Assembly (NCBI RefSeq): GCF_022606355.1
Contig: NZ_JAHHZQ010000001.1
Coordinates: 1,178,001-1,242,000 of the forward strand
DNA length: 64,000 nt
DNA from: Leifsonia shinshuensis
GTDB lineage: Bacteria > Actinomycetota > Actinomycetes > Actinomycetales > Microbacteriaceae
Direction of reading: 5' to 3'
The position numbers were made by a program, and so were the translations under genes. Position 1 is the stretch's first letter, and every line of letters starts with the position of its first letter. Shown one piece after another: positions 61,569 through 64,000 of this stretch. The notes beneath the pieces were generated by a model. The model saw only the letters and a program-made list of their open reading frames with translations, was not told where the DNA came from and did no database searches.

Positions 61569-62789
61569 TCAGGAGGTCAGGTCACGGAGGACATCGTCCG
61601 GAGGAATCCTCGAGATGCGCGTGACAGGGACTACAGCTGCCACGACGAAGAGCACGACGGGAGCGAGGCCGATCGCCGCGAACATTCCGATCGTCATCGC
61701 ATCGAACTGGAGTGTGACGGGAAGACCGAAGAACTCCGCGTCTCCGCCCACGATAAGGACGATCGCCAGTGCGATCGAGCCGGCGATGACGCCGGCCGAT
61801 CCGACGATGAGTCCGAGTAACCCGAACTGCATGACGAACGTGCGCCCGATCTCGCCCCGCGACCACCCCAGAGCGCGGAGCAAGCCGATCTCTGCGCGCT
61901 TGGCCGTCAGAACCGATCCGGCTACTGCCCAGGCGACGACGACCAGGAAGACCACCAGAAGCCCTGCGAGCACGAGTCGCATGGTGGAGAGAAAAGACTG
62001 AAGCGGTGGGACCGACGTGAGCAGGGTCGCGAGACTGTCGACAGCGAAGTTGCGGGCTCTGAGCTCGCTGACGATGCTCGAGAGCTCGCCCGGATTCGTA
62101 GCGACGACGTAGGCGGTCGGAAACGCGTAGTCGGAATCCATCCAGGCGATCTCCCGCCCCAGGCCAGCGCCCACAATGCCGAGAGTCCATGGCTTGGTCC
62201 CGTATGTCGTGCCTTCTCCATCGACCCCGGGGACGCCCGAGTCATAGAATCCGACCACGGTAACCGTTGTCGTGACGCCTTCCTGCTCGCCTTCTGCGAT
62301 GCGTGCGTTATAGATCGCGGGGAGCGTGCTGCCGACGTCGACTGACGTCGCCCACCGGGAACCCATCACGATCTCCCGGTCGCCACGGGGCTCGCGCCCC
62401 TCGACGAGTGGAGGCTGCAGCTCGGCGAAGCGGGGTGTGATGGTCAGGGTGGAGTATTCGCCTCTGGTCTCGACGTTGAGAAAGGCCTGGGTCCACCCGA
62501 ACACCGACTCGACGCCGCGGATAGCCCGCACTCCATCGAGCGCAGTCGACGTCAGCGGAACGGGCTGGACGGCGCTTCCGACAGCCGCCGACCCACCGAG
62601 AACAGCGGTTCGAAGCACCGGAGCACCAAGTCCCTCGTTCGAGGTCGCCGCCTCACCCGCGACGTTGGCGACGACAGGGACGAACGCGACGAACAGCGCC
62701 AATCCCGCAGCAGCGATGGCGAGGGACGGAGCATAACGGCGGACGATGCTCGAGGAGAGCCACCGGGCGAGGCGGATCGTTCGGTTCAC
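61569..62789 (-). CDS. ABC transporter permease, MacB/FtsX type
   Basis: A 406-residue permease. First span LAIAAAGLALFVAFVPVVA (about residues 23-41), then a ~200-residue external MacB periplasmic-core domain, then three spans in the FtsX domain (RLVLAGLLVVFLVVVAWAVAG, FGLLGLIVGSAGVIAGSIAL, GLAPVVLFVVAAVVPV) with cytoplasmic loop RAEIGLLRALGWSRGEI. It is coupled to the ATPase gene (GTG overlap). G+C is visibly lower than in neighbouring genes. Likely role: export or mechanotransmission of an unknown substrate. Confidence 0.88.
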   Translation of the reverse strand: MNRTIRLARWLSSSIVRRYAPSLAIAAAGLALFVAFVPVVANVAGEAATSNEGLGAPVLRTAVLGGSAAVGSAVQPVPLTSTALDGVRAIRGVESVFGWTQAFLNVETRGEYSTLTITPRFAELQPPLVEGREPRGDREIVMGSRWATSVDVGSTLPAIYNARIAEGEQEGVTTTVTVVGFYDSGVPGVDGEGTTYGTKPWTLGIVGAGLGREIAWMDSDYAFPTAYVVATNPGELSSIVSELRARNFAVDSLATLLTSVPPLQSFLSTMRLVLAGLLVVFLVVVAWAVAGSVLTAKRAEIGLLRALGWSRGEIGRTFVMQFGLLGLIVGSAGVIAGSIALAIVLIVGGDAEFFGLPVTLQFDAMTIGMFAAIGLAPVVLFVVAAVVPVTRISRIPPDDVLRDLTS

Positions 62790-63418
62790 GTCGCCGACTC
62801 CAGCATGAGGCGAGAGGTCACGAAAGCTTCGATGCGATGATCGTGCGAGGCAGCCACGACGATCCGGCCGTCGTCGGCGAGCGCGCGCAACAGGCGATAG
62901 ACGGACTCGGCGTTCTGATCGTCCAGGGACGAGCTCACTTCGTCTGCGAAGACCGCCGCGGGCTTCTTGGCGAGCGCACGGGCGATCGAGACCCGCTGCT
63001 GCTGGCCACCCGAGAGAGTCTTCGTCTTCCGGTGGGCAAACTCGCCCAGTCCAACTCGATCGAGAGCAGAGACTGCGTCGACGACGGAGGACCTCCGCCG
63101 CGCGAGCATCACATTCTGCGAAGCAGTCAGTTCGGGAAAGAGTCGCGACGATTGCGGCACGATGCCGACCGACCGTCGCCGAAGTCTGTCGCGCTCCGAG
63201 CTCCCTTCGGCATCGACCTTCTTCCCATCGAAGATCACGTCCCCCGAGTCGGAACGAAGCAACAGCGCGCCGATACCGAGAAGCGTGCTCTTGCCCGATC
63301 CGGACGGCCCCGAGATCCAGACGAATTGTCCGCGTTCGAACAGGACGCTCGTCTGTGCCAATGCCGGCATCGTTCCGGATCTTCCGTACGACTTGGAGAC
63401 ATTCCTGAGTTCGATCAT
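62786..63418 (-). CDS. ABC transporter ATP-binding protein, MacB/LolD type
   Basis: A 210-residue ATPase. Walker [10 protein letters not shown] is near residue 39, Q-loop IVPQSSRLFPELT, signature [15 protein letters not shown], Walker B AAVFADEVSSSLDD (DEV replaces the usual DEP), H-loop VAASHDHRI. AAGGAGAT precedes the ATG. It pairs with the FtsX-like permease and lies 10 bases after the partial gene. Reduced G+C and codon bias. Confidence 0.9.
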   Translation of the reverse strand: MIELRNVSKSYGRSGTMPALAQTSVLFERGQFVWISGPSGSGKSTLLGIGALLLRSDSGDVIFDGKKVDAEGSSERDRLRRRSVGIVPQSSRLFPELTASQNVMLARRRSSVVDAVSALDRVGLGEFAHRKTKTLSGGQQQRVSIARALAKKPAAVFADEVSSSLDDQNAESVYRLLRALADDGRIVVAASHDHRIEAFVTSRLMLESAT

Positions 63419-63428
63419 GTAGATCTCC

Positions 63429-64000
63429 TTATTGCGCGAAAGCGAGCCCGGTGCTCATCGCTCGGCGGGTGATCGTGACCTCGCACGAGCTCTTCGCGTC
63501 GGTGCTGACTCGGATCATGTGCGGGGTCGATTCGCACCCGGTTCGCGCGGTCAATCGCTCACGCAGCGAATCCCACTGCTCGCCTGACAGGATGTCGGGA
63601 CTCGACGCGGCAAGGGCCAGACGTGTAAGGAAGCGTGGATCGTCGGCCTTCGTCGCGAGGAGAGAACCAGGAAGATCCGCGATGTATCCGCTGTAGAACT
63701 CGAGGACGTCGGCTGAGTTCGAGATCCGTCCGTCGCGGGCGGCAGCGATCAGATCTGCGGCCTGACCCTCGGTTCGCTCGGTAATCGGGACGGGATCGAG
63801 TCGCAATCCGGTCGGTGGCGAATCGAGCTCGGTGAGCGCATCGAGAATCACGAGTGACCGGCTCAGACCAGCAGGTTCACCAGGGTGCGCCACGAATTCC
63901 GTTTCCATTGCATCAAGAAGCTTCCTTTCCGCTGCGTTCAACGCTCGGATCCTGGCGATGATCGCCAACGCTCGAAGACGATCGGCGTCTGCTCCAGCAT
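63429..64000 (-). CDS. Unknown protein, C-terminal part of a gene cut by the right edge
   Basis: The frame stays open from 64000 to the stop at 63429, so at least 190 residues are encoded. A TTG at 63968 could start it but the reading frame continues upstream with coding-like residues (AGADADRLRAL). The sequence is mostly helical, with LLDAMETEFVAHPGEPAGLSRSLVILDAL and a C-terminal ESTPHMIRVSTDAKSSCEVTITRRA. I do not recognise it. As first gene of the ABC operon it may be an associated exported or adaptor protein. Base composition is unlike the rest of the window (about 52-55% G+C in counted lines). Confidence 0.65.
   Translation of the reverse strand, partial: AGADADRLRALAIIARIRALNAAERKLLDAMETEFVAHPGEPAGLSRSLVILDALTELDSPPTGLRLDPVPITERTEGQAADLIAAARDGRISNSADVLEFYSGYIADLPGSLLATKADDPRFLTRLALAASSPDILSGEQWDSLRERLTARTGCESTPHMIRVSTDAKSSCEVTITRRAMSTGLAFAQ

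Overview
The window is high-G+C actinobacterial DNA. Its gene content, TANNNT -10 elements set 6-7 bases before start codons, frequent GTG starts and GTGA/ATGA/TGATG gene overlaps suggest a Leifsonia-like member of the Microbacteriaceae. That placement is inferred from protein character, not from a search. No rRNA, tRNA, CRISPR array, phage or transposase gene was seen, and no stretch longer than about 300 bases lacks a gene.

Left part (1-31 kb), mostly housekeeping and accessory genes: a DrrAB-like drug ABC exporter (partial at the edge); an HTH regulator with a Clp-N-domain protein behind a palindromic operator; L-serine dehydratase; a rhodanese; a glutathione-peroxidase-like thiol peroxidase; a DksA/TraR zinc-finger protein; a LAL-family LuxR regulator; an FMN reductase; two aldo-keto reductases; a phosphodiesterase; a methyltransferase; acylphosphatase; a class IV aminotransferase; a YyaL-type thioredoxin-domain protein; a fatty acyl-CoA ligase with a winged-helix/membrane-protein operon; HrpA helicase; and a polar amino-acid ABC importer.

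Middle part (31-46 kb): a 12-13 gene cluster that looks like one physiological unit. An oligopeptide-type ABC importer (binding protein and two permeases on the minus strand, two ATPases divergent on the plus strand) sits with an M19 dipeptidase-like protein, an M24 creatinase/prolidase-like protein, a prolyl-aminopeptidase-like hydrolase and a double Lrp regulator. A second operon holds a cysteine-synthase-like PLP enzyme, an LLM flavin monooxygenase and a histidine-ammonia-lyase-like protein, and a rhodanese lies at the far end. Three of the enzymes have altered active sites: the lyase lacks the MIO Ala-Ser-Gly, the M24 protein lacks three canonical metal ligands and the M19 protein has one ligand changed. 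This is my best candidate for an undescribed catabolic system, probably for a sulfur- or nitrogen-containing peptide-like substrate.

Right part (46-64 kb): a TetR-controlled MFS exporter; a ribonucleotide reductase operon; an MFS protein; an aldo-keto reductase; two further TetR systems with clear palindromic operators; acyl-CoA dehydrogenase; a canonical M24 peptidase; a DUF445 protein; and a lower-G+C ABC (MacB/FtsX-like) cassette running off the edge. In the reductase operon the beta subunit has Phe at the radical Tyr position and Glu as first metal ligand (class Ic-like). The alpha subunit has no C-terminal cysteines. A translationally coupled 25-residue ORF ending in CESCQ lies between the two genes and looks like the missing redox tail.

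Two genome-wide habits are visible. About 19 genes have a TANNNT-like -10 element 6-8 bases before the start, so they are probably leaderless; I used this to choose starts. Long near-perfect hairpins without a clear T-tract close many genes, and three of them share one sequence family.
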